Numbered from the stretch's first letter, positions 1 to 9,296 are shown. The stretch: 62,615 bases of DNA from Bacteroidota bacterium (GCA_027490055.1 JAIXYV010000011.1:1-62615); one strand, 5' to 3'. The notes: generated by a model from the letters alone, not told the origin. Translations and numbers: made by a program.

Positions 1-434
1 CCTTCAATATGATCGTATTCGTGCTGAATGATACGCGCGGCCATACCGTCAAAGGTCTTAGTGTGCTCTACAAAGTCCTCATCCAGAAAACGCACTTTCA
101 CCACTGGTTTTCTCGAAACATTCTCATGGATCTTCGGAATACTCAAACAACCTTCCTCGTATTTCCATTCTTCGCCTGTCTCCTCCAGAATCTGTGCATT
201 GATAAAGGTTTGCTTAAAGCCCTCTGGTTGAATGCCATCAATATGACTGCCATCAATCACAAACAAACGAATTGATAATCCAATTTGTGGCGCTGCCAAA
301 CCTATGCCATCACTTTCGTACATGGTGGTATACATATTGGCAATTAAGTTCTTTAAGTCGGGATAAGTGGCGTCGATATCAAGGGCTTTTTTTCTTAAAA
401 CCGGACTGCCGTAGGCGTAAATTGGTAAAATCAT
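1..434 (-). CDS. def: Peptide deformylase, C-terminus cut by window edge
   Basis: This ORF is absent from the track because it runs off the left edge. It removes the formyl group from the N-terminal methionine of new proteins in the cytoplasm, using a metal ion. I translated about 144 residues from an ATG at 434. All three family motifs are present: [16 protein letters not shown] (the Cys is a metal ligand) and HEYDHIEG (the two His are metal ligands and the Glu is catalytic). The window edge falls just after the third motif, so roughly the last 40 residues are missing. The start codon overlaps the ruvX stop as ATGA, so the two genes are very likely cotranscribed and translationally coupled. 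Confidence 0.96.
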   Translation of the reverse strand, partial: MILPIYAYGSPVLRKKALDIDATYPDLKNLIANMYTTMYESDGIGLAAPQIGLSIRLFVIDGSHIDGIQPEGFKQTFINAQILEETGEEWKYEEGCLSIPKIHENVSRKPVVKVRFLDEDFVEHTKTFDGMAARIIQHEYDHIE

Positions 435-841
435 TGTGTTTCTAAATACGATTGCAAAATTAAGGCAGCAGCCACTGTATCTACAAGTTTTTTATTTCGT
501 CTGTCAGATTTCTTGTATCCGGCATCAATTAAAGTCTGCTTCGCCATTCTGCTGGTAAGGCGTTCATCGATGTTAACTACAGGTATTCCGGGGAAGAGTT
601 CGTGCAGCTTTTTCTGAAACTCACGCACCGATTCACTCGAATCTGTGTCGCCACCAGCCAGTGATTTAGGCTCGCCCAATACAAATAATTCGACTGTCTC
701 GCGAGCGACATAGGCTTTTAAATAATCGAAGATCTTATTGTTGTCTATCGTCTCGAGCGGCTGAGCAAACATCTTCAACGGATCTGTCACTGCAATTCCA
801 ACCCTTCTGCTCCCATAATCTATCGCTAAAATTCTGCCCAT
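431..841 (-). CDS. ruvX: RuvX/YqgF family putative pre-16S rRNA nuclease
   Basis: This is a 136-aa RNase H-fold protein of the YqgF family, implicated in 5' maturation of 16S rRNA and formerly called a Holliday junction resolvase. The N-terminal strand [17 protein letters not shown] carries the first catalytic Asp. A central VNIDERLTS supplies the Glu, and [15 protein letters not shown] near the C-terminus supplies the last acidic residue. Length is normal for the family. It is the upstream gene of the ruvX-def pair and is divergent from lysA with 58 bp between the two starts. Confidence 0.95.
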   Translation of the reverse strand: MGRILAIDYGSRRVGIAVTDPLKMFAQPLETIDNNKIFDYLKAYVARETVELFVLGEPKSLAGGDTDSSESVREFQKKLHELFPGIPVVNIDERLTSRMAKQTLIDAGYKKSDRRNKKLVDTVAAALILQSYLETQ

Positions 842-884
842 TTTTTATTCCGCAATTTCAGTATTTTTAATCACTAAAAAAAAG

Positions 885-892
885 TAATTTCG
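885..892 (+). promoter_or_regulatory. -7 element (TAATTTCG) of lysA
   Basis: TAATTTCG followed by C matches the Bacteroidota -7 pattern TAnnTTTG with one change (TTCG for TTTG). It ends 8 nt before the lysA ATG, so the transcript should have only a 3-4 nt leader. The same TAATTTCGC string occurs before the thiolase gene at 14255. Confidence 0.55.
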
Positions 893-899
893 CGCAATC

Positions 900-2132
900 A
901 TGGAATTAATAAATGGCAGATACCACATTGATGGTGTGGATGTTTTGAAAATTGTTGAAGAATTTGATTCGCCTGTGTATGTATACAGTGCCGAAACAAT
1001 GAAAAATCAGTTCGAAAAGTTGAATAATGCTTTCCCTGGTGTGAAGCTGGGCTTGCATTATGCTTGTAAGGCGCTTTCTAACATTACCATTCTTAAATAC
1101 ATGAAACAATTAGGCACTGGCTTAGATGCGGTGTCTATTCAGGAAGTGCATCTGGGACTAAAAGCTGGCTACGAGCCTGATCAAATACTTTACACGCCGA
1201 ATGGGGTTAGTATGGAAGAAATTGATATGGCCGTAAAACTGGGCGTTAAAATCAATATCGATAATATCTCTATTCTCGAGCAATTTGGCGCTAAATACGC
1301 CAATAGCGTGCCGGTTTGTATTCGCGTGAATCCGCATATCCTGGCAGGTGGTAACCACAAAATTTCTACCGGTCACATCGACTCTAAATTTGGTATTTCA
1401 TACTACCAGCTGCGCCACGTGGCCAGAGTGGTGAAACTCTACCGCATTAACGTTGAAGGTCTGCACATGCACACCGGTAGCGATATCCTCGATGCAGAAG
1501 TGTTTATCAGAGGCGCTGAATTGTTATTTGATGCGGCTCAGGATTTTGAAGATTTAAAGTACATGGACTTCGGCTCAGGCTTCAAAGTGGCCTACAAAGA
1601 AGCAGATATCACTACCGATATCAATGATATCGGCGGTAAAATCGCCAGCAGATTCAAAGAATTCTGTCAGCAATACGGTCGCGAACTCGAGCTGTGGTTC
1701 GAGCCCGGAAAATTCCTGGTCAGCGAATCTGGCTATTTCCTCGTTAAGACCAATGTGGTAAAACAAACCACCAGTACCATGTTTGCCGGTGTAGATAGCG
1801 GACTGAATCATTTAATTCGTCCGATGCTCTACGATGCCTACGATAAAATTACGAATGGCAGCAATCCAACAGGCACCGAAAGGATTTATGCCGTGGTAGG
1901 ATATATCTGCGAAACCGACACTTTCGGTTGGGACAGAAAACTGAACGAGGTACGCGAAGGCGATATTCTTGCATTCCACAATGCAGGCGCCTACGGCTTC
2001 AGCATGGCAAGCAATTACAACTCGCGTTTCCGCCCTGCCGAAGTCTTCATCTACAACGGCAAAGCCCACCTCATCCGCCAACGCGAAACCCTCGATGACT
2101 TGCTCCGCAATCAGGTGGAGATTGATCTTTAG
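900..2132 (+). CDS. lysA: Diaminopimelate decarboxylase
   Basis: This enzyme converts meso-diaminopimelate to L-lysine and CO2, the last step of lysine synthesis, in the cytoplasm with PLP. At 410 aa it is a full-length group IV (alanine-racemase-fold) decarboxylase. Visible marks are YACKALSN with the PLP lysine near residue 57, the glycine-rich phosphate-binding GSGFKVAYK, the substrate-side EPGKFLVSESG, and YGFSMASNYNSR near the C-terminus. A related carboxynorspermidine decarboxylase is possible by fold, but length and motifs fit LysA best. It is a single-gene unit divergent from ruvX. Confidence 0.93.
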   Translation: MELINGRYHIDGVDVLKIVEEFDSPVYVYSAETMKNQFEKLNNAFPGVKLGLHYACKALSNITILKYMKQLGTGLDAVSIQEVHLGLKAGYEPDQILYTPNGVSMEEIDMAVKLGVKINIDNISILEQFGAKYANSVPVCIRVNPHILAGGNHKISTGHIDSKFGISYYQLRHVARVVKLYRINVEGLHMHTGSDILDAEVFIRGAELLFDAAQDFEDLKYMDFGSGFKVAYKEADITTDINDIGGKIASRFKEFCQQYGRELELWFEPGKFLVSESGYFLVKTNVVKQTTSTMFAGVDSGLNHLIRPMLYDAYDKITNGSNPTGTERIYAVVGYICETDTFGWDRKLNEVREGDILAFHNAGAYGFSMASNYNSRFRPAEVFIYNGKAHLIRQRETLDDLLRNQVEIDL

Positions 2133-2139
2133 GGAAGGA

Positions 2140-2331
2140 TCTTCGATGCGTCAGCGACGCTGCAATATCATTGATATATAACGAAAGGTATTATCAGGTA
2201 AACCGGTGCCAGCGGTGCCGGTGTATCTTGCCCTCAAGAACAGTCTTCGATGCGTCAGCGACGCTGCTATATCATTAATGTGTAACGAAAGGTATTATCG
2301 GGTAAACCGGTGCCAGCGGTGCCGGTGTATC
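2140..2331 (+). repeat. Two tandem copies of an 88-bp intergenic repeat
   Basis: Copies at 2140-2227 and 2244-2331 are separated by a 16-bp spacer and differ at only about five or six positions. Each copy holds GCGTCAGCGACGC (5-bp arms, 3-nt loop) and ACCGGTGCCAGCGGTGCCGGT (5-bp outer arms and an internal GGTGCC direct repeat), so the RNA or single strand could form two hairpins per copy. The unit is much richer in G+C than neighbouring spacer DNA. It sits in the convergent gap between lysA and rluF. No ORF or poly-T tract is present. It resembles a REP/BIME-type dispersed repeat, but I see it only here. Confidence 0.85.
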
Positions 2332-2362
2332 ATGTAATCCCCGATTATATGCACCATACCCG

Positions 2363-3346
2363 TTAACGACCGCGTCTTCCGCCCGACTTCGGCCTACCAC
2401 CGCCACCGCCAGTTCTTTTCGGGCCGACAGACTTGCCCGCGCCGCCAGGCTTGCGGTGACTATTACTTGAATGACCGCCACTATGCCCACCTTTGAATCC
2501 CTTACCCGAATCAGACTTGCCATGATGCGCCGATTTGCCCTTGGCTTTCGCGCCCGAACCATCTGCCTTTTTATATTCAGGTTTTCTGTTCTCAGGTTTC
2601 TTTTCACTGGGTTTTTTAAAGGATTCTTTATGCGAATGCTCTACCATTTTGTGGAGCTCTGCCATTTCTTTATCTGTCAGATCCCGCCAGTCGCCCGGAG
2701 GTAATCCCTTTAAAGAAATATTCATAATCCTTACTCGCTCTAGTTTTATTACGTCATAGCCAAAATGCTCGCACATTCTGCGAATCTGTCTGTTAAGGCC
2801 CTGTATTAATGTAATCCTAAATGTTGTCGGCGATTCCATTACAACCTTACATTTCTTGGTCATAATTCCTAACATCGGTACGCCTAAAGACATGCCTAAA
2901 ATAACGGCATCTGTCAATGGTTTGTTAACGGTAACGACATATTCTTTTTCGTGCTGATTGCCGGCTCTCAGAATTTTATTGACCATGTCCCCATCGTTGG
3001 TCATGAAGATCAGTCCCTGCGAGTCTTTATCCAGTCGGCCAATCGGAAATATTCGCTTACTGTGCTTGACGAAATCAACAATATTATCTCTGATTTTTTC
3101 GGTGGTCGATACAATACCAACTGGCTTATTCAGTGCAATAAAAATAATGTCTTCTCCTTCTCTTGGTTCCAACTCATTGCCATTCACCCTAACTCTGTCG
3201 CCCACTTTCACCTGGTCGCCAATTCCGGCCTTTTTACCATTGATGAACACATTGCCACTGGCGATGTATTTATCGGCTTCGCGTCGCGAACACAAGCCGC
3301 TTTCGCTGATGAATTTATTGAGTCTTATAGAACCTGATTCTGACAT
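2363..3346 (-). CDS. rluF: RluF-like 23S rRNA pseudouridine synthase with basic tail
   Basis: This is a RsuA/RluB/E/F-family enzyme that converts a uridine of 23S rRNA to pseudouridine. Residues 6-50 form an S4 RNA-binding domain ([20 protein letters not shown]). The catalytic motif [11 protein letters not shown] carries the active-site Asp near residue 100. [18 protein letters not shown] is the family C-terminal signature. HEKEYVVTV and the central sequence fit RluF best. From about residue 235 onward a low-complexity tail of some 90 residues is rich in Lys, Gly, His, Ser and Arg. It is the last gene of the minus-strand operon, and its ATG overlaps the DUF1801 stop as TAATG. Confidence 0.9.
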   Translation of the reverse strand: MSESGSIRLNKFISESGLCSRREADKYIASGNVFINGKKAGIGDQVKVGDRVRVNGNELEPREGEDIIFIALNKPVGIVSTTEKIRDNIVDFVKHSKRIFPIGRLDKDSQGLIFMTNDGDMVNKILRAGNQHEKEYVVTVNKPLTDAVILGMSLGVPMLGIMTKKCKVVMESPTTFRITLIQGLNRQIRRMCEHFGYDVIKLERVRIMNISLKGLPPGDWRDLTDKEMAELHKMVEHSHKESFKKPSEKKPENRKPEYKKADGSGAKAKGKSAHHGKSDSGKGFKGGHSGGHSSNSHRKPGGAGKSVGPKRTGGGGGRPKSGGRRGR

Positions 3347-3732
3347 TATTTTTTTATTTTTTTAAGGGAAGCTTTTTCGGCTATGCGCATTTGTCTGTAC
3401 TTAACCAATTGTTTTATGAGAGCAACCGGAACGGGAGCATCCATCGGAATTTTTATTGTGCCTTTTGATGTTTCAAAATCTTTGAGCTCTTTGGCAAAGA
3501 ACTCAATGGGTTCGGCCCCCGGAAACAAACTGTAATGTTTGCTAAAAGCGGCAAAATGAATCAGAATACCGCCTTCTTTAAAAGTGGGCATTTGATAACT
3601 GATCACTTCTTCGGCTTTAGGCGCCACAGATAAAACGGTTTCTCTGATGGTCTGAAGCTTTGCTTGAATGGCTTCTGGCCATTGAACGATGTAGTCATCT
3701 ATCGTGTTAAATGGTTTCAGTTTGCTGTCCAT
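3346..3732 (-). CDS. DUF1801/YdhG-like protein
   Basis: This 128-aa cytoplasmic protein of the DUF1801 (YdhG/Fra-like) family has no established reaction that I can assign. Typical features are the helix [24 protein letters not shown], then [12 protein letters not shown], a central aromatic segment ([13 protein letters not shown]) and [12 protein letters not shown] near the C-terminus. Some relatives bind frataxin-like folds or iron, but that role is not proven here. Its start lies 26 bp inside lnt, and its stop overlaps the rluF start, so it is embedded in the rsmI-lnt-DUF1801-rluF operon. Confidence 0.85.
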   Translation of the reverse strand: MDSKLKPFNTIDDYIVQWPEAIQAKLQTIRETVLSVAPKAEEVISYQMPTFKEGGILIHFAAFSKHYSLFPGAEPIEFFAKELKDFETSKGTIKIPMDAPVPVALIKQLVKYRQMRIAEKASLKKIKK

Positions 3733-5311
3733 TGTTGCTGGTTTTTTTGAAACGCTTTACAATAACAAATATAAGTAAGCCTATTGATATCAATGATAGT
3801 TTTCCAATCAAATTGCCATATCTGACATAAAAGGTAAGGTCAGAATACGGATTCACTGAGCAGGCAAAGGCTGTGCGCTCTTTGTATTTAGTGGCATTAG
3901 AAATTTTTCCGTAGCGATCTATGCTGGCTGAAATACCAGTATTGGCGCTTCTTACCATATCTCGTCTGGTTTCAATGCATCTAACAGAACCGAATAGTAA
4001 ATGCTGCTTGTAGCCCGGGGTGTTTCCCCACCAGCCGTCATTGGTTACTACCGCCAGTACGTTGGCGCCATCTCTGACATACTCGCAGGCATAATCGCCA
4101 AACACAGATTCGTAACAAATCAAAGGCGCTACTTTATAACCATTGTTTAATGTAAAGTTGATAGCTCTGTCGCTGGTGCCCAAACTGCCTGAAGTGCCTC
4201 CAAGGTTTATGCTCAGCTGCTCAAGAAATTCAAATGGCATCTTCTCAACACCAGGTACTAGTTTTGATTTGTGATAAAGCTCTGCTACTTTTCCCTTGCG
4301 AACATTCACAGCGGTATTGTAAAAATCAAACCACTTGTTAATGGCTGAATCGTAACGCGCCGTTAATGTTGGTCTTTCTTTTTCCTTGTGAACCATAAAA
4401 GATTCGGCTCCGGTGATGACACAGAGTTGTGTGCTATCGCTCAGCTTGCGCAATGGTTCAAATAAGAAGTTATTGTTTAGATCTGATTCGTCGTTATAAC
4501 CTGTTACAGCTGTTTCAGGGAGTAATAATAAATCTGTCTCGTCGTCTATAAATGGCTCTGCCGGCTCTAAAGCGTAGTCTAACTGAATCTCTGGATAGAG
4601 GTAGTTCATGCCATCGCCAAACTTCTCTTCATACGGATCGATATTGGGCTGCGATACTACACAGTTAATTCGGTCTCTTTTGTCTGAAGTAAATTTAGAT
4701 TGATCTATAAAAGCAATCAAATAGGAGAGTGCTCCAAAACCAAGCAAAATACCTGCAGGCATTATTAGTCGCTTGTAACGCTGTTGTATGACAATAGAGG
4801 CAATGAGTACATTGATGCTGACTATCAAAGCCGTTCCGCCCATCTCGCCTGTAAACTCGTACCACTGAATGAACCAGGGCATGGTCGATAAACCCTTGCC
4901 AAAGGTTAACCATGGCCAGGAGGCACTCCAGTTAAAATGCCAGTATTCGGTCGCCAGATAATAAAAGACAAAAGCAGGGAATGCTAATTTAGGTAATACC
5001 TGACGGGTGTGTGAAAACATCAGGAAGGGCAAACTCATGATCAATGAGTTGAGGAATAACATCATGATGCTGCCGCTCGGACTGGCATTCCAGACCCACC
5101 AGGTGGTGCCGGTATTAAATATGAAAAGCGCCAGATAGGTAAATGCCCAGAATTTTAAATGTTGTCTTTTCTGATTACTCAGTCGCTCTCTTATGATGAA
5201 CAAAGGCACCAATGCCACAAACAAAATAAAGGCTGTTGGCAATGGTGGCCAGGCCAGCATTAATAAGACGCCTGAGATCAGGCTTAATAGGATGAGGGGT
5301 AATCTATTCAT
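3707..5311 (-). CDS. lnt: Apolipoprotein N-acyltransferase
   Basis: Lnt adds the third acyl chain to the N-terminal cysteine of lipoproteins at the inner membrane. The 534-aa protein starts with several membrane helices (LPLILLSLISGVLLMLAW onward, about five or six segments to residue 200). The nitrilase domain follows. The catalytic triad is visible as Glu in LLLLPETAVTG, Lys in YHKSKLVPGVEKMPF and Cys in PLICYESVFGD. A last membrane segment (LIGKLSLISIGLLIFVIV) closes the protein. The start overlaps rsmI by 8 nt. The window encodes many likely lipoprotein substrates, such as those at 37112, 40249 and 57809. Confidence 0.95.
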   Translation of the reverse strand: MNRLPLILLSLISGVLLMLAWPPLPTAFILFVALVPLFIIRERLSNQKRQHLKFWAFTYLALFIFNTGTTWWVWNASPSGSIMMLFLNSLIMSLPFLMFSHTRQVLPKLAFPAFVFYYLATEYWHFNWSASWPWLTFGKGLSTMPWFIQWYEFTGEMGGTALIVSINVLIASIVIQQRYKRLIMPAGILLGFGALSYLIAFIDQSKFTSDKRDRINCVVSQPNIDPYEEKFGDGMNYLYPEIQLDYALEPAEPFIDDETDLLLLPETAVTGYNDESDLNNNFLFEPLRKLSDSTQLCVITGAESFMVHKEKERPTLTARYDSAINKWFDFYNTAVNVRKGKVAELYHKSKLVPGVEKMPFEFLEQLSINLGGTSGSLGTSDRAINFTLNNGYKVAPLICYESVFGDYACEYVRDGANVLAVVTNDGWWGNTPGYKQHLLFGSVRCIETRRDMVRSANTGISASIDRYGKISNATKYKERTAFACSVNPYSDLTFYVRYGNLIGKLSLISIGLLIFVIVKRFKKTSNNGQQTETI

Positions 5312-5984
5312 CGTTTTTACCTTCTAGTATAATGACAAACTCGCCTTTAGGGGCTTTGTGTTTAAAATGGGTGAGGACTTCTGCTAAAGTACCGTTAATG
5401 GTTTCTTCGAATAACTTACTAATTTCTCTGGAGACTGATACTAAGCGCTCAGAACCCATCGTTTCGCCAAGGTCTTCGAGGGTGGTAAGTAGTTTATACG
5501 GACTTTCGTAGAGGATCATGGTACGGGTTTCGTTTTTAAGGAAATCCAATCTGGTTCTGCGACCTTTTTTAACGGGCAGAAAACCTTCGAAGACAAATTT
5601 ATCGCAGGGTAAACCGCTTTTAACTAATGCCGGTACAAAGGCCGTAGCACCTGGAAGACATTCTATAGAGATGCCCGCTTTGTTGCATTCGCGAACAATT
5701 AAGAAACCCGGATCGCTAATACCTGGTGTGCCTGCATCGGTCACTAAGCACATGGTTTTGCCTGCTTCTAACTGGTGAATGACATCTTTGTACTTGTCGT
5801 GTTCGTTGTGCGCATGGTAGCTCTGTAGTGGCTTGTCGATCTCGTAGTGCTTGAGCAAAATACCAGTGTTGCGGGTGTCTTCAGCCAGTATGATATCACA
5901 TGAGCCAAGCAGCTCAAGTGCCCTTAAAGTAATGTCTTTTAAATTGCCAACCGGTGTTGGTACCAGATATAATTTTCCCTGCAT
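5304..5984 (-). CDS. rsmI: 16S rRNA (cytidine1402-2'-O)-methyltransferase
   Basis: RsmI methylates the ribose of C1402 in 16S rRNA using S-adenosylmethionine. The tetrapyrrole-methylase fold is plain: LYLVPTPVGNLKDIT at the N-terminus, AEDTRNTGILLKHY, YHAHNEHDK and VTDAGTPGISDPG. At 226 aa it lacks the C-terminal extension of the roughly 286-aa E. coli enzyme; shorter forms are, as I recall, usual in Bacteroidota. It directly abuts the membrane protein gene at 5985-6428 and overlaps lnt by 8 nt, placing it in the middle of the operon. Confidence 0.95.
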   Translation of the reverse strand: MQGKLYLVPTPVGNLKDITLRALELLGSCDIILAEDTRNTGILLKHYEIDKPLQSYHAHNEHDKYKDVIHQLEAGKTMCLVTDAGTPGISDPGFLIVRECNKAGISIECLPGATAFVPALVKSGLPCDKFVFEGFLPVKKGRRTRLDFLKNETRTMILYESPYKLLTTLEDLGETMGSERLVSVSREISKLFEETINGTLAEVLTHFKHKAPKGEFVIILEGKNDE

Positions 5985-6428
5985 TTAAATGGTTTTCGCA
6001 ATATTAATATGAAATAGTCCTTTTATACCAAACAATAAAATGCTCCAGCCCAAAACCGATAATAACTGATAACGGATGATCTTGCCTTTGTCGTGTTCGA
6101 AAGAAGCACTGATGATGCAGCCAACGGGGATACTGATAATAACCGGACTAAGAATGGCGATGCCAATCAGGCCATAGCTGTTTTTCATTTTAACAAAACC
6201 ACGCAGTTTCTTGTATTTGAATTTGAAGAGATGAAATTTTGAAAGGTATTTAGATAAAACTGCACCCAAAAATGTGAAAACGAAAACACCTAAAGTGCCA
6301 CCTGAAGATACAATCAGCATGTCCCAGTACCATTCTCTCTGAGAGTTGGCCAAAAGAGGGAGGACGGCAAACAGATATTTGACGCCTGATAATAGAAACC
6401 AAATGGCTATCTCAAAAAAATCATTCAT
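5985..6428 (-). CDS. Small polytopic membrane protein
   Basis: This is a 147-aa inner-membrane protein of unknown role. About four hydrophobic segments are visible: IAIWFLLSGVKYLFAVLPLL, LIVSSGGTLGVFVFTFLGAVL, GLIGIAILSPVIISIPVGCII and LLSVLGWSILLFGIKGLF, with a basic cytoplasmic loop (KFHLFKFKYKKLRG) after the second. The layout resembles small multidrug-export or DedA-like half-barrel proteins, but I cannot assign it to either with confidence. It is the first gene of the minus-strand operon running through rsmI and lnt to rluF, with no gap before rsmI. Confidence 0.75.
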   Translation of the reverse strand: MNDFFEIAIWFLLSGVKYLFAVLPLLANSQREWYWDMLIVSSGGTLGVFVFTFLGAVLSKYLSKFHLFKFKYKKLRGFVKMKNSYGLIGIAILSPVIISIPVGCIISASFEHDKGKIIRYQLLSVLGWSILLFGIKGLFHINIAKTI

Positions 6429-6493
6429 TGTTTCCTGCGAAGTTACTTATAAGTTTCTTATTTCAATATCATTAATCGTTTAATTTAAAGCAT

Positions 6494-6530
6494 AAAAAAA
6501 AGCGTCACTTTTTGGGTGACGCTTTTTTTT
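6494..6530 (-). terminator. Rho-independent terminator after the S46 peptidase gene
   Basis: The perfect stem AGCGTCAC/GTGACGCT is flanked by eight A on one side and eight T on the other. It can act on either strand. The gene that needs it is the minus-strand S46 peptidase, whose stop is at 6547. Confidence 0.9.
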
Positions 6531-6546
6531 ATAAAAGGTGTTATAA

Positions 6547-8763
6547 TTATTCAACCAATGTCATTTCATTGACAATATGTGATGCACCACCTAGTTTTTC
6601 AATCAGCCATAATACATAGCGAATGTCAACGTTGATGGTTCTTTTGTATTTCTCGTCAAAGTGGATATTGCCACTCATCGCTTCCCAGTTACCATCGAAG
6701 GCTAAACCAATCAGGTTACCGTTGCCATCCATAACCGGACTGCCGCTATTACCACCTGTGATGTCATTGTCTGTTAAGAAAGCAACAGGTAGTTTACCGT
6801 TTGCTAAAGCATATTTACCAAAATCTTTGTTTTTGTATAGTTCAATCATTTTGGCAGGTAAGTCGAATTCGTAGTCGCCAGCAATGTATTTCTCCATTAC
6901 ACCATCCATGGTGGTGATGTAATCGTAGTGTACCGCATCTTTCGGATTGTATGATTTAACGGTACCATAGGTAAGACGCTGACTTGAGTTAGCATCTGGA
7001 TAGAACATTCTGTTAGGCTGCATTTCCATCAAACCTTTGATGTATTTTCTGCCAAGTGCCAGTGACTGGGCTTGGAATTCAGTAACTTTAGATTTGAAGT
7101 TTGTATTGTAATTGTCGAAATGCGCTTTTAAATACGCGTAAGCTGGATCGCTTAATAGTTTTTTCAGGTTTGGTTTTTCAAAGAATTTAGCGGCTTTCTC
7201 TTTAGAAGCAAATACGCTCTTTGCAAATACCATCTCGGTGTATTTTCCAAATACTTCGTCAGCATTGCCGTTTTTGATTTTACCAGCCAGTTCTTTAAAG
7301 AATGTAGGCCACTGATCTGATGGGATGTTTTTGTAGTACATTTTCAACATGCCAGCGAAGATTTTTTTGTCAGCTGCAATGATTCTGTCATTGTAAGCTA
7401 CGTTTTTAAGATCTTCAATAAACTCTTTAGATAAAGCGCTGATGGCTTCGTCGATTTTAGCAATTTCTTTTGCTTTGTCTTCTTTTGATTTGGTTTTGTC
7501 TGCTGCAATGCTCGCTTTTTTGCTGTACATCGCTTCTAAACTCATACCAATCATACTCATTTGAATGATGGTTGGAGCAGTGATACATTCGCGCATGTAT
7601 GTGCTTTGTAAAGCATATGGTTTGTATAAAGTATAAACCTGATCTATGTCGTAAAGCAATGATTTGTATTCATCTTTGTTAGAAGCCCACTGACTGAAAG
7701 TTTTTTCTTCAGCAGATTTCTTTTCAAACACTTTGTTGTGTTTTAATTGTTCAGCTTCACCGTCGAAGAATTTCCAGTAGTTAGCAATCGAAGCATAGTC
7801 GCTGGACAGCAATAATCTTGTTGCTTCGTCCTGAACCATTTGTTCTTTCCAGGCTTTCAATCTGATGTCTCTTAAGTTAACGATATTAGGATCAACGATG
7901 TCTGTAGCAAGCGCAACACCTTGAGAAAATTCATAACGGTTAGTTCTGCCAGGGAAACCGATGATCATGGCGAAGTCACCTTCTTTGATACCTTTAGTAG
8001 ATACTGGCAGGTAGTGTAATGGTTTGTATGGTTTGTTTTGAGCATCGTATTTAGCAGGTTTGTTTTCTGTGTTAGCGTATACTCTGAACATACTGAAATC
8101 GCCAGTATGTCTTGGCCACATCCAGTTGTCAGTTTCGCCACCAAATTTACCAACGTTTTGTGGAGGTGTACCAACCAAACGGATATCGGTAAATTTCTCC
8201 ATTACGAAAAGGTAGTAGGCATTGCCTTTGAACATTTCTCTGCAGGTAGCTTCGAAATGAGTACCCTCAGTAGCTGTTTTAATTAACTCTTTGTATAGTT
8301 CCTGAATTTTGGCAGCTCTGTCTTTTTCAGCTACACCATTCAGTTTTTCCAGCATTTTGTCGGTGATATCATCCACTCTTACAACGCGGGTAATAGACAT
8401 TGGGTTTTTAGGAACACGCTCAGATGCTTTGTCTTTAGCCCAGAAACCGTTGTCAAGGATATTGTCAGCAGGTGTGCTAAGGTCGGCGATTGCATCGTAA
8501 CCGCAGTGGTGATTGGTTAAAATTAAACCTTCAGAAGAGATTAATTCACCAGTACAACCACCATTAAACCAGATACAGGCATCTTTTAAAGATGAGTGGT
8601 TAACACTGTAAAGTTGTTCAGGCGTCAGTCTAAGGCCTTTGGCTTCCATGTCTTTGTAGTTCATTTTGTCTAACAAAGACAAGAGCCACATACCTTCGTC
8701 AGCTTTAGCCAGGTTGCTTGTCAGCATCAGGGCCAGCGTAAGTAATGCGTAGATTCTTTTCAT
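6547..8763 (-). CDS. S46 family dipeptidyl-peptidase, DPP7-like
   Basis: This is a secreted or periplasmic serine dipeptidyl-peptidase that removes dipeptides from oligopeptide N-termini. It is full length at 738 aa. A signal peptide ends at about LTSNLAKA-DEG. The chymotrypsin-like triad is visible: His in LTNHHCGYDAI, Asp in RHTGDFSMFRVYA and Ser in TGGNSGSPVMD. The long helical middle (about residues 270-560) is the S46 cap domain. Eighteen residues after the catalytic Ser is a Gly (AFDGNWEA). As I recall, DPP11 (Asp/Glu at P1) has Arg there and DPP7 (hydrophobic P1) has Gly, so DPP7-type specificity is inferred. It is a single-gene unit divergent from rnpB. Confidence 0.92.
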   Translation of the reverse strand: MKRIYALLTLALMLTSNLAKADEGMWLLSLLDKMNYKDMEAKGLRLTPEQLYSVNHSSLKDACIWFNGGCTGELISSEGLILTNHHCGYDAIADLSTPADNILDNGFWAKDKASERVPKNPMSITRVVRVDDITDKMLEKLNGVAEKDRAAKIQELYKELIKTATEGTHFEATCREMFKGNAYYLFVMEKFTDIRLVGTPPQNVGKFGGETDNWMWPRHTGDFSMFRVYANTENKPAKYDAQNKPYKPLHYLPVSTKGIKEGDFAMIIGFPGRTNRYEFSQGVALATDIVDPNIVNLRDIRLKAWKEQMVQDEATRLLLSSDYASIANYWKFFDGEAEQLKHNKVFEKKSAEEKTFSQWASNKDEYKSLLYDIDQVYTLYKPYALQSTYMRECITAPTIIQMSMIGMSLEAMYSKKASIAADKTKSKEDKAKEIAKIDEAISALSKEFIEDLKNVAYNDRIIAADKKIFAGMLKMYYKNIPSDQWPTFFKELAGKIKNGNADEVFGKYTEMVFAKSVFASKEKAAKFFEKPNLKKLLSDPAYAYLKAHFDNYNTNFKSKVTEFQAQSLALGRKYIKGLMEMQPNRMFYPDANSSQRLTYGTVKSYNPKDAVHYDYITTMDGVMEKYIAGDYEFDLPAKMIELYKNKDFGKYALANGKLPVAFLTDNDITGGNSGSPVMDGNGNLIGLAFDGNWEAMSGNIHFDEKYKRTINVDIRYVLWLIEKLGGASHIVNEMTLVE

Positions 8764-8917
8764 ATCAGAATGGAGTTATTTTTTTGTGTCGCGAATTACC
8801 GACTTTTAAATTGTAATAACAAACCTGATTCGTCTAAACGGCAGCATTTTATCGCCGAATGTCTTAATAAGTGGAGGTCTGATAGCTTACTTTGCTCTTT
8901 GCTAGTTTTTAATCTCC

Positions 8918-8925
8918 TATCTTTG
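8918..8925 (+). promoter_or_regulatory. -7 element (TATCTTTG) of rnpB
   Basis: TATCTTTG, followed by C, is a perfect TAnnTTTG match. The RNA 5' end, fixed by the terminal helix of RNase P RNA at 8930, lies 5 nt past the last G. TTTG strings upstream at 8891 and 8898 could serve as the -33 contact. This gives an internal ruler for other promoters in the window. Confidence 0.8.
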
Positions 8926-8929
8926 CAAC

Positions 8930-9282
8930 GGACAATCGGCTTGTCGCGTCTGGCAACAGATGAGGAAAGTCCGGGCAACACAGGGTGCCAAACCACTTGA
9001 AAGGGTGGGCGGTGTGAAGCAATGAGCACCGACAGAAAGGGTCGCAGAAAATAACCGCCGATCAGCAATGAACGGTAAGGGTGAAAATGTGAGGTAAGAG
9101 CTCACATCTCTGTGCAGTAATGTATAGAGGGGATAAACCTTTTGGGTTGTAAGGCCAAATATACCGGGGATTGAGGGTTACCCGCCCTACTGAGATTCGT
9201 CTCTGCCCCGGAGGGTAGGCTGCATTAGATAAATGACAAGCATTCGCTCAGGCGAATACAGAACCCGGCTTATAGATTGTCC
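8930..9282 (+). ncRNA. rnpB: RNase P RNA, bacterial type A
   Basis: This is the catalytic RNA of RNase P, which cuts 5' leaders from tRNA precursors. Conserved marks are GAGGAAAGTCCGGGC near the 5' end, ACAGAAAGGGTCGCAGAAAATAACC-type core sequence (shown here in part), and CAGAACCCGGCTTATAG near the 3' end. The ends GGACAATC (8930-8937) and GATTGTCC (9275-9282) are exactly complementary and form the terminal helix, which fixes both ends. Length is 353 nt. It lies between two secreted peptidase genes and faces the M61 gene, with which it shares a terminator. Confidence 0.97.
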
Positions 9283-9296
9283 ATTTTTTTAACTTC

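Noticed and set aside
2275-2607. 110-aa minus-strand ORF overlapping the rluF tail and the repeat
   Set aside because: It is an alternate frame of the low-complexity tail and the 88-bp repeat.
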